A stretch of DNA of 64,000 nucleotides from Flavisolibacter nicotianae (GCF_003628535.1 NZ_RBCI01000017.1:1-64000); one strand, 5' to 3'. Shown: positions 35,367-43,835, numbered from the stretch's first letter. Program-made: numbers and translations. Notes: generated by a model not told the origin, from the letters alone.

Positions 35367-37295
35367 ATGAGCTACCAACAAACTATTTTTCTGATTCCAC
35401 TGATCCCACTGGTCACCTTTGTGATCTTAGGATTATTCGGCAGAAAATATTTCAATGCCTCTTCCGGTATCATTGGCACCGCATCACTGCTTTTTTCAAC
35501 GGTGCTTTCGTTCTTTACCGCTTATCAATACTTTTTTGTTGACGGCAAGGTGAACGGTGTTTACCAAAAAATTGAAGCGGTAAAGTTTACCTGGCTGCAG
35601 TTTTCACCCAATCTCTCCATCGACATGGGCATCCTTCTCGATCCCATTTCCGTAATGATGATCGTGGTGGTGAGCTTTGTATCCTTGATGGTGCATGTGT
35701 TTAGTTTGGGCTACATGAAAGGGGAGAAGCGCTTTGCCACCTACTATGCATTTCTTTCACTTTTTACTTTTTCAATGCTTGGGCTGGTGCTTTCTTCCAA
35801 TATTTTCCAGATCTATGTTTTCTGGGAACTGGTGGGTGTGTCTTCCTTCCTGCTGATCGGGTTTTACTACGACCGGCCATCGGCGGTTGCGGCTTCCAAA
35901 AAAGCCTTTATCGTGACCCGCTTTGCTGACCTTGGATTCTTGATCGGTATTTTGATCCTTGGATTCTATAGCGGCACGTTGGATTTTGGAACACTGATCG
36001 AACGATTGACCTCAACACAGTCAACGCAATTTATAGGAATAACGACAGCCTCATTCCTGGATGTTTCCATGCTCACTTGGGGGCTGACGTTGGTTTTTGT
36101 GGGCGGCGCCGGTAAATCGGCCATGTTCCCCCTGCATATCTGGCTTCCGGATGCGATGGAAGGTCCCACACCGGTATCGGCCCTGATCCATGCGGCAACG
36201 ATGGTGGTGGCCGGCGTCTACCTGGTGGCCCGGCTCTTCCCGCTGTTTTCCATTGACGAAGCGTCACTGCAGGTGGTCACCTGGGTGGGTGCTTCGTCGG
36301 CATTGATTGCCGCGGTGATTGCCTGTACGCAAACCGATATCAAGCGGGTGCTGGCCTATTCCACCATGTCGCAGATCGGTTACATGATATTTGCCCTGGG
36401 AATTTCACGTTATGGGGGTGAAAACGGTTTGGGTTACATGGGTTCCATGTTCCATCTTTTTACACATGCGTTCTTTAAATCGCTTCTCTTCCTGGGTGCC
36501 GGTGTCGTAATCCACCTGGTGCACAGTAACGACATGAAGGACATGGGAGGGCTGCGCAAGCTGATGCCCATCACGCACATTTCGTTTTTGATTGCCTGTC
36601 TGGCCATTGCCGGTATTCCGCCATTTGCCGGCTTCTTCAGCAAAGAAGAAATTTTATTCGCAGCCTACAACGCGAACAAAGCGGTGTATGGCATTGCTTT
36701 GTTTACAGCCGCACTCACCGCATTTTATATGTTCCGCCTGTATTTCTCTATTTTCTGGAAACGGGAAGCGGCCGTGCACGGGCATCATGGAGAAGGCACG
36801 GTTTCCATGAAACTGCCCCTGGTTATTTTGTCGGTCTGTGCGTTGTTTGCAGGCCTTGTTCCCTTTGCCAACTTCATTACTTCCGATGGTTCACCGCTGG
36901 AAACGCATATGGATATTGTGTTTTCCATTGCACCAGTAACATTGGCAGTGCTGGCCATTCTTATAGCGGCAAATCTCTATAAAACTGAAAACGAAAAGCC
37001 GGCAAGACTTGCGGCTGCGTTGGGTGGCTTTTACACGGCTGCAAAGCGGAAGTTTTACATTGATGAAGTGTACCTGTTCATCACCAAAAAAGTCGTCTTC
37101 AATCTCATTGGCCGTCCGGCTGCCTGGATCGATCGCAATGTGATTGACGGCATGATGAACGGCCTGGCTTATGTTACGGCATCCACGTCGAACCTGATCA
37201 AAGGCGTGCAGTCTGGCCGGGTACAGAATTATGCACTGTACTTTTTCGCCGGCATTGCGGGTCTTGTTGTCTTATATGTCTACCTCTGGAAATAA
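35367..37295 (+). CDS. nuoL: Complex I subunit L (antiporter-like)
   Basis: The distal proton-pumping subunit, 642 residues with about 16 membrane segments and the long amphipathic lateral helix near the C-terminus. Conserved parts are FWELVGVSSFLLIGFYYDRP (about 153-172), MFPLHIWLPDAMEGPTPVSA (about 252-271) and IHAATMVVAGVYL. Full length for the family, with no sign of damage although a transposase gene was inserted 114 bases downstream. Confidence 0.96.
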   Translation: MSYQQTIFLIPLIPLVTFVILGLFGRKYFNASSGIIGTASLLFSTVLSFFTAYQYFFVDGKVNGVYQKIEAVKFTWLQFSPNLSIDMGILLDPISVMMIVVVSFVSLMVHVFSLGYMKGEKRFATYYAFLSLFTFSMLGLVLSSNIFQIYVFWELVGVSSFLLIGFYYDRPSAVAASKKAFIVTRFADLGFLIGILILGFYSGTLDFGTLIERLTSTQSTQFIGITTASFLDVSMLTWGLTLVFVGGAGKSAMFPLHIWLPDAMEGPTPVSALIHAATMVVAGVYLVARLFPLFSIDEASLQVVTWVGASSALIAAVIACTQTDIKRVLAYSTMSQIGYMIFALGISRYGGENGLGYMGSMFHLFTHAFFKSLLFLGAGVVIHLVHSNDMKDMGGLRKLMPITHISFLIACLAIAGIPPFAGFFSKEEILFAAYNANKAVYGIALFTAALTAFYMFRLYFSIFWKREAAVHGHHGEGTVSMKLPLVILSVCALFAGLVPFANFITSDGSPLETHMDIVFSIAPVTLAVLAILIAANLYKTENEKPARLAAALGGFYTAAKRKFYIDEVYLFITKKVVFNLIGRPAAWIDRNVIDGMMNGLAYVTASTSNLIKGVQSGRVQNYALYFFAGIAGLVVLYVYLWK

Positions 37296-37317
37296 AAGAA
37301 TGCTTGTACAAAAGACA

Positions 37318-37383
37318 GGCTCCGTAGGAGCCAAACGTTAGTAGGCAGAAATGGTAAATAGATAAACTAAGCTCCGTGGGAGC
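37318..37383. repeat. Left double-hairpin (REP-like) module of the transposase element
   Basis: GGCTCC-GTA-GGAGCC (37318-37332) and GCTCC-GTG-GGAGC (37371-37383) are two perfect short hairpins 38 bases apart, with GTTAGTAG (37337-37344) after the first. The module is repeated in inverted orientation at 37880-37944 on the other side of the transposase gene. This paired, inverted palindrome layout is that of REP/BIME-type sequences recognised by REP-associated tyrosine transposases. Confidence 0.75.
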
Positions 37384-37409
37384 GAAATAAAAAGCCAAAG
37401 CAATCAATC

Positions 37410-37871
37410 ATGCCAAATACCTATTCACAGATCTACATCCAGATTGTATTTGCAGTCAGAGGCAGGCAAAATTTCATAAACGAATCTTTCAGGGAAGAAA
37501 TACAGAGGTATATGGCAGGTATCATCAACCATAAAAAACAAAGGCTTTATGCCATTTATTGCATGCCAGACCATGTGCATCTTTTGGTTAGCCTGAAGCC
37601 GGACATGGCCGTTTCAGATTTGGTCCGGGACGTCAAAGCCAGTACTACAGCATTTATCAAGGAAAAGGGTTATGTCAACGACGCCTTTGGCTGGCAGGAA
37701 GGTTTTGGCGCATTTAGTTATTCTAAATCACAAACGGAGAAAGTAGTGGACTATATTTTAAATCAGCCGCTGCACCACCATAGAAAAAATTTTCGTGAGG
37801 AATATCATGATTTTCTGGAGCGTTTCGGGATAGCTTACGATGAAAAATACGTCTTTGAATTTTATGATTGA
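37410..37871 (+). CDS. REP-associated / IS200-IS605-type tyrosine (HUH) transposase
   Basis: A 153-residue single-strand DNA transposase of the Y1_Tnp fold. It has the metal-binding HUH motif as H55-V-H57 (MPDHVHLLVSL), the AVSDLVRDVKASTTAFIKE helix (67-85), GWQEGFGAFSYSKSQ (94-108) and the catalytic tyrosine candidate Y115 in VVDYILNQ, followed by a histidine cluster (122-124). The gene sits between nuoL and nuoM, with inverted double-hairpin modules on both sides. No TnpB partner is present. Length and flanks fit a RAYT (domesticated or REP-spreading) protein as well as an IS200-type insertion. It appears intact. Confidence 0.9.
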   Translation: MPNTYSQIYIQIVFAVRGRQNFINESFREEIQRYMAGIINHKKQRLYAIYCMPDHVHLLVSLKPDMAVSDLVRDVKASTTAFIKEKGYVNDAFGWQEGFGAFSYSKSQTEKVVDYILNQPLHHHRKNFREEYHDFLERFGIAYDEKYVFEFYD

Positions 37872-37879
37872 AACATGTC

Positions 37880-37944
37880 GCTCCTACGGAGCTATGTTCA
37901 AGATCGTTGCTGTTTTATCTACTAACAGGTCGAGCCTACGGCTC
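37880..37944. repeat. Right double-hairpin (REP-like) module of the transposase element
   Basis: GCTCC-TAC-GGAGC (37880-37892) and GAGCC-TAC-GGCTC (37932-37944) lie 39 bases apart, with CTACTAAC (37919-37926) before the second. Read on the minus strand this has the same order, spacing and GTTAGTAG box as the left module at 37318-37383, so the two are terminal inverted modules. The right one ends 14 bases before the nuoM ATG. Confidence 0.75.
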
Positions 37945-37958
37945 TTAAATAACGCATT

Positions 37959-39440
37959 ATGAACTTATCACTATTGATCATTGTACCGCTACTTACTGCC
38001 GTCAGCCTGCTCTTTAGCAAGGGACTGAAACAGGTAAGAACATTTTCGCTTGCCGGTTCTGTTGTGCAACTGGCCCTGTCAATTTTTCTGTTGACGGAGT
38101 ATTGGCAGCAACGTTCCACTGTTACCTCACCCATGTTGTTTGAAGATAGTTACACCTGGTTCAAGCCACTCGGCATTAATTACCATGTAGGAGTAGACGG
38201 CATTTCCATTGCCATGATCCTGCTGACGGCCTTTGTAGTGATGGCAGGCGTACTCATTTCCTGGGCACAGGAAACCTGGAGCAAAGAATTCTTCTTCCTG
38301 TTGATGTTGTTGAGCGTGGGAGCGTACGGCTTCTTTATTTCGCTGGATTTGTTTACGTTGTTTTTCTTCCTTGAAGTGGCCGTGATTCCGAAGTTCCTGC
38401 TAATTGGTATCTGGGGCAGTGGTAAAAAGGAGTACAGCGCCATGAAGCTGGCCCTGATGCTCATGGGCGGTTCGGCCCTGGTGTTTGTGGGCTTAGCAGG
38501 CATTTACTATAATACGCAAACCTTCGACATGTTGCAGATTGCCAAAACGTCCATTCCACTGGAGGTGCAGCAATTCTTCTTCCCGTTTGCGTTTGTGGGC
38601 TTTGGTGTCTTTACAGCTTTGTTCCCGTTTCATACCTGGGTGCCGGACGGTCACTCCTCGGCACCCACGGCTGCTTCGATGTTCCTGGCCGGTATTTCCA
38701 TGAAACTGGGTGGCTACGGCTGCCTGCGGGTAGCTACCTTCCTGATGCCCGATGCGGCACATAGCTATTCCTGGATTATCATTCTGCTGGCAACCATTGC
38801 CATTATTTATGGCGCCTTTGCCACCATGATGCAGACAGACCTGAAATACATCAATGCGTATTCCTCCGTCAGTCACTGCGGCTTTGTGCTATTGGGGATC
38901 GGGATGCTGACAAAAACATCCATCAACGGCGCGGTGCTGCAAATGGTGTCGCACGGGTTGATGACAGCCCTTTTCTTTGCCGCCATCGGGATGATCTACA
39001 GCAGGACGCATACAAGGGTGGTGGCGCAACTGGGCGGTTTGCTGAAAGTAACGCCGTTCATTTCCACCGTGTTTGTGATTGCCGGTTTGTGCTCTCTTGG
39101 CTTACCTGGCTTTAGCGGGTTTGTGGCGGAGATGACCGTTTTTATGGGTTCCTGGCAAAACCCGGATGGCTGGTATCGCTTTGCAACGATTTTGGCCTGT
39201 GCTTCCATCGTGGTCACGGCTGTTTACATTTTGCGGGCAACTGGCAAAACCATCATGGGACCCATGAGCAATGCCTACGAAACACTCACCGACGCCACCT
39301 GGAATGAAAAGCTGGCAGCGGGCCTTTTGATCCTTGGTATTGTGATCATTGGCGTTGCGCCATTCTTGTTGAACCAACTGATTGCCCCCGGCACAGATGT
39401 CATTATGCAGCAACTGGGAAAAGCCATCACACTTAAATAG
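37959..39440 (+). CDS. nuoM: Complex I subunit M (antiporter-like)
   Basis: A proton-channel subunit of 493 residues and about 14 membrane segments. Conserved elements include HVGVDGISIAMILLTAFVVM (about 76-95), FLLMLLSVGAYGFFISLDLF, LFPFHTWVPDGHSSAPTAAS (about 221-240) and KLGGYGCLRVATFLMP. Its start lies just beyond the REP element. nuoN follows after eight bases. Confidence 0.96.
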   Translation: MNLSLLIIVPLLTAVSLLFSKGLKQVRTFSLAGSVVQLALSIFLLTEYWQQRSTVTSPMLFEDSYTWFKPLGINYHVGVDGISIAMILLTAFVVMAGVLISWAQETWSKEFFFLLMLLSVGAYGFFISLDLFTLFFFLEVAVIPKFLLIGIWGSGKKEYSAMKLALMLMGGSALVFVGLAGIYYNTQTFDMLQIAKTSIPLEVQQFFFPFAFVGFGVFTALFPFHTWVPDGHSSAPTAASMFLAGISMKLGGYGCLRVATFLMPDAAHSYSWIIILLATIAIIYGAFATMMQTDLKYINAYSSVSHCGFVLLGIGMLTKTSINGAVLQMVSHGLMTALFFAAIGMIYSRTHTRVVAQLGGLLKVTPFISTVFVIAGLCSLGLPGFSGFVAEMTVFMGSWQNPDGWYRFATILACASIVVTAVYILRATGKTIMGPMSNAYETLTDATWNEKLAAGLLILGIVIIGVAPFLLNQLIAPGTDVIMQQLGKAITLK

Positions 39441-39448
39441 ACTGAATT

Positions 39449-40861
39449 ATGTGGACCGATTTTTTGCTACTCATGAAACAGGAAATGGCACTCGTGGTGA
39501 TCATCTTTTTCCTGCTGATCCTAAAGCTGGGAAAAGACCGCAGCAACGAGAGCTACCTGAAAATTGTGAACGGCTTGTTGCTGCTCAATTTGATCTTCGG
39601 TTTTATAAGCAACAGGGACGGTGTATTGTTCAATGAAATGTTTCGCAACAACGGCCTGATGGTGCTGGAAAAAAACATCCTGAACCTGGGGATGTTGATC
39701 ATCTCCCTGCAGTCCTGGTCCTGGCTGAAAGGGCATAAGCACACACCTGAATTTTACATGCTGCTTCTTTCTACAATGCTCGGTATGTTCTTTATGATCT
39801 CGGGTGGCAACTTGCTGATGTTCTATCTCGGCCTGGAATTGTCGACCATCCCGCTGGCGGCAGCCGCCAATTTCGACCTCACCAAACGGCGATCTTCCGA
39901 AGCGGCCATGAAACTGATCTTTTCCTCGGCTTTTGCATCGGCCCTGCTGCTCTTTGGTATTTCCATGATTTACGGCACAACGGGCACGCTGACTTTCTCA
40001 CAATTGCCCCAGCACATCACCGGCGATCCGTTGCAGCTCTTTGCGTTCATACTCATGCTGGCAGGATTTGGCTTTAAAATTTCCGTTGTGCCTTTTCACC
40101 TGTGGACCGCCGACGTATACGAAGGCGCCCCGGTTGCAGTCACGTCGTTTTTGTCCGTCATCTCAAAAGGTGCGGTACTGTTTGTATTTGTGTCGGTGTT
40201 GTACACTGTTTTTCGTCCGATCGCCGGTGTGTGGTACCTGATGTTTTTTATCCTGTCGCTGCTGACCATTTTTGTGGGAAACCTCTTTGCCATCCGGCAA
40301 AATAATTTCAAGCGCTTCCTGGCTTTTTCCTCCATAGCGCAAATTGGTTTTATCCTGATCGGTATCGGCGGTAGTTCGCCGGAGGGGATGAGTGCTGTGG
40401 TGTATTTTGTGCTGATCTATGTTTTCTCCAACCTGGCCGCGTTTGGCGTGGTGTCCGTCGTGAGCGCTGCCACAGGCAAGGAAAGTATTTCCGATTACAA
40501 AGGCTTTTACAAAACCAATCCCGTGCTTTCCTGGATGCTGACAATTGCTTTGTTCTCGCTGGCAGGCGTGCCGCCAACAGCAGGGTTCTTTGGAAAATAT
40601 TTCCTTCTTTTTGCCGGTGCCGCAAAAGGAAACTACTGGCTGATCAGCATCGCTGCACTCAACTTGGTGATTTCGTTTTACTACTATCTGCGCATTGTCA
40701 AAGCCATCTTTATGGCCAGCAATGCGGAGCCGATTGAAAAGATCACGATCCCGCTTTTCCCTCGTCTTGCACTGTATGCCTGTATGGTTGGTGTGATTGT
40801 CGTTGGCTTTGTGAGCTGGATCTATGAGTACATTCATTCGCTCAGCTATGGATTGCAGTAA
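39449..40861 (+). CDS. nuoN: Complex I subunit N (antiporter-like)
   Basis: Third antiporter-type subunit, 470 residues and about 14 membrane segments, with LLMFYLGLELSTIPLAAAA (about 117-135), KISVVPFHLWTADVYEGAPV (about 210-229) and FSLAGVPPTAGFFGKYFLLF (about 368-387). It is the last recognisable complex I gene; a small Ala/Pro-rich gene follows after 40 bases. Confidence 0.96.
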   Translation: MWTDFLLLMKQEMALVVIIFFLLILKLGKDRSNESYLKIVNGLLLLNLIFGFISNRDGVLFNEMFRNNGLMVLEKNILNLGMLIISLQSWSWLKGHKHTPEFYMLLLSTMLGMFFMISGGNLLMFYLGLELSTIPLAAAANFDLTKRRSSEAAMKLIFSSAFASALLLFGISMIYGTTGTLTFSQLPQHITGDPLQLFAFILMLAGFGFKISVVPFHLWTADVYEGAPVAVTSFLSVISKGAVLFVFVSVLYTVFRPIAGVWYLMFFILSLLTIFVGNLFAIRQNNFKRFLAFSSIAQIGFILIGIGGSSPEGMSAVVYFVLIYVFSNLAAFGVVSVVSAATGKESISDYKGFYKTNPVLSWMLTIALFSLAGVPPTAGFFGKYFLLFAGAAKGNYWLISIAALNLVISFYYYLRIVKAIFMASNAEPIEKITIPLFPRLALYACMVGVIVVGFVSWIYEYIHSLSYGLQ

Positions 40862-40901
40862 GGCAGCCGGGATCATTTCAAAAAAGTAAACAAAAATTCT
40901 C

Positions 40902-41291
40902 ATGGCCATTAACAAGAACCACGAATTTGAAGAACTGAATGGTGTGAAATGCGCCATCGTAGAAAAGAACGCTTCGCAGGAACGGGTGGATTTTTTAAAA
41001 GACCTGTTGGAATCGAACCAATACACGGTGGTCGTCGTGCCCAGCGCACCGCCCAAAGCGGCTACCGCACCTGCCGCTCCGGCTGCGGAAACAATTGAAA
41101 CGGCCCCTGCGCCGCCACCAGCGCCCACAACATTCACCATAGGTGTGACGGATGTGACGTTCAACCCGGTCAATGCTGTTTTTGGACGCTTGCTCAAAAC
41201 TAAAGACGGGCATGTGGTGACGCTGGCTTACTGGCAGCAAAAAGAAGCCATCGCCCGGGATGAAGTGCCGTATTTTGAAAAGCAGTCCTAG
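40902..41291 (+). CDS. Hypothetical protein with Ala/Pro linker, downstream of nuoN
   Basis: I do not recognise a family. The 129-residue product has a compact N-terminal part (1-48, FEELNGVKCAIVEKNASQER and a short beta-strand YTVVVVPS). A 30-residue Ala/Pro/Thr linker follows (about 51-82), then a C-terminal part (83-129, TTFTIGVTDVTFNPVNAVFG and VVTLAYWQQKEAIARDEVPY). There is no signal peptide or membrane segment. The two-domain-plus-linker plan and its place 40 bases after nuoN suggest co-expression with complex I, perhaps as an accessory or unrelated adaptor. The coding look (regular composition, defined start) is good. Confidence 0.7.
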   Translation: MAINKNHEFEELNGVKCAIVEKNASQERVDFLKDLLESNQYTVVVVPSAPPKAATAPAAPAAETIETAPAPPPAPTTFTIGVTDVTFNPVNAVFGRLLKTKDGHVVTLAYWQQKEAIARDEVPYFEKQS

Positions 41292-41398
41292 CCCGGTCAT
41301 TGCCTGCCTACAGCCCGATCCCTGAGCACAATCAGTTGTCTTTCTAATGGATGTCAATTCTGTCCTTACGCGACAAATTAGTTTTGTAAAAAAGATCA

Positions 41399-42235
41399 AT
41401 GGAAAGGATTTTACTGATCGTCAATGCGCACCATCCCGACGTGCCGTCGATTGAATTTGCTGCCCGGATCGCATCTTTAGAACGAACAGGACTAACGGCA
41501 ATTTTATTTGAATCGACCCATTACGAACCGGTCTTAATGGAACAACCGGAGGTTTTCCAGTATTTCACCAATGTGGTTCAAACCGGCGAGGCTGTCCTTG
41601 TACGGGCCAATACAGACAGAACAGTCAATTTGATCGAGGAAGAATGCCGTTTTGCGGGTGTAGAACTGGATTTGGTTATCGACCAGGGAAACCCGGTGGT
41701 CAAAACGCTCAGCGAAAGCCGGTTTGCCGACTTTATCATCATCGATCCTGAATTCCGGCTTTCGCCAGGTCACGAGGGGGCGCCTTCGCAAATGGTCAGG
41801 GAGATCCTTCTTCACTCCGAATGCCCGGTATTGCTTTCACCAAAAGAATTTGCAGGCGTGAATGAGGTGGTGTTTTGTTATGATGACAGTGCTTCATCGG
41901 TTTTTGCGATCAAACAATTTACCCTGCTTTTTCCCGTTTTTAAAAACAGCCGCGCAGTGCTCCTGCAGGTTCATGCAGAAGGGGAGAACGAAAAAGGTAC
42001 CGACGGACAAAAGCGGATGATGGCCTGGTTGAATATGCATTATTCTTCGGTGACACGCCAGGTATTGAAAGGAAATGCAAAGGAAAAACTGTTTACTTAT
42101 TTCTTTTTGCAAACAAAAAAGATCGTCATATTGGGCGCTTATGGCAGGGGCATCGTCTCTAATTTGTTCAGGAAAAGCCATGCCGACGCGTTGATCCGGA
42201 TGGTAGACCTGCCGCTTTTTATTGCGCATCATTGA
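41399..42235 (+). CDS. Universal stress protein (UspA superfamily, tandem type)
   Basis: The 278-residue protein begins ERILLIVNAHHPDVPSIEFA (2-21), like the first Usp strand and helix. It contains LVIDQGNPVVKTLSE and a second unit ending KKIVILGAYGRGIVSNLFRK (about 240-259), where the G-x2-G-x9-S pattern of the nucleotide-binding loop is visible. Tandem Usp proteins of this size are common in Bacteroidota and help cells under stress or low oxygen. A TAGTTTTG sequence (41379-41386) matches the -7 promoter consensus but lies only 12 bases before the ATG and lacks a good -33 box. Confidence 0.8.
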   Translation: MERILLIVNAHHPDVPSIEFAARIASLERTGLTAILFESTHYEPVLMEQPEVFQYFTNVVQTGEAVLVRANTDRTVNLIEEECRFAGVELDLVIDQGNPVVKTLSESRFADFIIIDPEFRLSPGHEGAPSQMVREILLHSECPVLLSPKEFAGVNEVVFCYDDSASSVFAIKQFTLLFPVFKNSRAVLLQVHAEGENEKGTDGQKRMMAWLNMHYSSVTRQVLKGNAKEKLFTYFFLQTKKIVILGAYGRGIVSNLFRKSHADALIRMVDLPLFIAHH

Positions 42236-42325
42236 ATTTAACGTGTTTACCTAGGGCCAGTATTTTTACTGTATTGGCATAGTCGATGAAATTTCAACCT
42301 AACGAAAACGTCAAATTACCCAAAC

Positions 42326-42670
42326 ATGTTCTTACATATCAGCGATTGCATGACGATTGAAGAAGTAGAGGACCGGTTCAGGGAATGCTTCCCGGGCCTC
42401 GAAATCCGATTTTACGCCTCTCCATTGAAAAAATTTTCAGCTGTTAACCCGCCACGGTTGAACAAAACCGACCGGATTGAATACATCCGACATTACCATT
42501 ATAATGGTGCACTGGAGATCAAGTCCTGGTTTTCTGCAGCAAGGGTGGAGCAGGAACTAAAGGAAATGTTCGATCTGAACGCCGGGATTTTCCGGACTGG
42601 CGAGGGCGGTACGCTTGTCCATGTAGCATCGGAAGACGAACTGGTGCCTCATCTGGAAAATCACCATTAG
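42326..42670 (+). CDS. Conserved-looking hypothetical protein
   Basis: Not assigned to a family. The 114-residue product is hydrophilic with mixed alpha/beta character: MTIEEVEDRFRECFPGLEIR (9-28), a basic patch PRLNKTDRIEYIRHYHY (42-58) and an end rich in acidic residues and histidine. It has no membrane segment or cysteine cluster. It follows the Usp gene by 90 bases in the same direction and may share its regulation. Composition supports coding. Confidence 0.6.
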   Translation: MFLHISDCMTIEEVEDRFRECFPGLEIRFYASPLKKFSAVNPPRLNKTDRIEYIRHYHYNGALEIKSWFSAARVEQELKEMFDLNAGIFRTGEGGTLVHVASEDELVPHLENHH

Positions 42671-42984
42671 ACGGAACCTGGAGGTTTCAAACATCTACAC
42701 AAAATATTCTCCCGGTCGGCCGGCGCTGGTCTTTTGTTGCAACAGCTGTGGTCGCCACGTATCTTAACGATATTCTGTTGCAGCACTGCTCGTTGCCGGA
42801 AAAGCTCGGTTTTTCTTTCCGGGTTTTCCTGCAAGAATTGAAAGCCCCATCGTATTGGCGTTTTGTTTAAATTCAAGGTCCGAACCGCGAGAGCCCTGCG
42901 ATTGCCTTTCCGAGTGGCAATGGCAATCAAAGTGGAATGGATGTTGAAGATTTTCCGGTCGGATTTCCCTCAATCAGCCAGTTT

Positions 42985-43389
42985 ATGGATAAAGAGCAAA
43001 TGACCGAGGTGTACGTGAGCGATGGGTATTATTCCATTTTCTACCGCCTGTTTCTACTTTTTATGCTGGCCATCCCGGTGACGGCTTTCTTTCTGGGCAA
43101 TGGGTGGCTTTGTTTCGGTTTGCTCTTTTTTATCGTTAGCAGTTGGATTGGTGTCTTTCTAATGCCTGTTGTTTTGGTGTATTCGGTTTGGGTCTGGTTT
43201 CATTCCGGTTTTTCCTTTTCGCAATACAGTACGTTCTTTCTGGCTTGCAGCGTTTGCGGTTATTTGTTGTTCACTCTTGCCCGTAAACGCGTTTTTGTCG
43301 AGGATAATCTGACTGATTGTTTATCTGGCGAAACGCCGGCCGATTTTGACACACAAATAAAACAATCCCTTCACGACCACCTGAATTAA
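42985..43389 (+). CDS. Small hypothetical membrane protein
   Basis: Unrecognised. From the ATG at 42985 (an earlier in-frame ATG at 42937 adds 16 residues) the product has about 134 residues. Three or four hydrophobic segments are present: IFYRLFLLFMLAIPVTAFFL, GWLCFGLLFFIVSSWIGVFL, VVLVYSVWVWFHSGF and FFLACSVCGYLLFTLA. A polar cytoplasmic tail follows (ARKRVFVEDNLTDCLSG...). No enzymatic motif is visible. It lies between small stress-related genes and the second polysaccharide locus. Confidence 0.55.
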   Translation: MDKEQMTEVYVSDGYYSIFYRLFLLFMLAIPVTAFFLGNGWLCFGLLFFIVSSWIGVFLMPVVLVYSVWVWFHSGFSFSQYSTFFLACSVCGYLLFTLARKRVFVEDNLTDCLSGETPADFDTQIKQSLHDHLN

Positions 43390-43606
43390 CAGAATGGATT
43401 CCATCTGTTTCAACGCAAGGGCAATCCTTCGAACTATCCATTCTTTACAATCGCCAATTTCAGGCAATATTTTCCCCAAATTGATAAGTCCGGTTCAACC
43501 AGACCGTATGCAAAAAACCGGCTCGTAGTATAAATGATAGCAATGTGAGTAAAGACTGAATAACAAGCGTTTGGTCTTTTTCGACGTCCAAAATGCGTAG
43601 TTTCAC

Positions 43607-43638
43607 GTTGATGAAATAAGCGTTAACTTTTATGTTTG
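43607..43638 (+). promoter_or_regulatory. Candidate promoter of a small gene
   Basis: TATGTTTG near 43631-43638 matches the Bacteroidota -7 box exactly, with GTTG (43607-43610) about 20 bases upstream as a partial -33 box. A start site here would place the first usable ATG of the small gene at 43662 rather than at the ATG within the box. Confidence 0.4.
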
Positions 43639-43661
43639 TGCGTAATCCAACCCTATCCAAA

Positions 43662-43835
43662 ATGAAGTCTATTTCGTTACATTTTGCAACAAAGAGTCAG
43701 CTGTTGGAGTTCCTGGTCATGGCGGGGGATATCCGTTGCACGGTCGATCTGCAAAATCTCATGCTCACCTCATTCGATTCTGAGCTGGACTTGCTGCCTG
43801 TAATGGACCAATATCTTTCAGCTGTAGCAGGCTAG
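43662..43835 (+). CDS. Small hypothetical protein (57 residues)
   Basis: The product from ATG 43662 (MKSISLHFATKSQLLEFLVM...) has the look of a folded small protein. It has an amphipathic beta-strand, a helix (ATKSQLLEFLVMAG), a second strand with Cys (DIRCTVDLQNLMLTSF) and a C-terminal helix (ELDLLPVMDQYLSAVAG). A good -7 promoter box lies just upstream. I cannot name a family. An in-frame ATG ten codons earlier lies in the promoter box and is not favoured. Confidence 0.45.
   Translation: MKSISLHFATKSQLLEFLVMAGDIRCTVDLQNLMLTSFDSELDLLPVMDQYLSAVAG

Larger units (their letters stand above)
37318..37944 (+). mobile_element. RAYT/REP element inserted between nuoL and nuoM
   Basis: The 627-base unit consists of left double hairpin, transposase gene and inverted right double hairpin. 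The distances to the nuoL stop (22 bases) and nuoM start (14 bases) mean almost the whole spacer is element. It carries no obvious terminator, and the gene runs in the operon direction, so transcription of nuoMN can pass through it. Confidence 0.75.

Noticed and set aside
41379-41386. TAGTTTTG as promoter of the universal stress protein gene
   Set aside because: The -7 match is exact but it lies 12 bases before the ATG and lacks a spaced TTTG; mentioned only in the gene entry.
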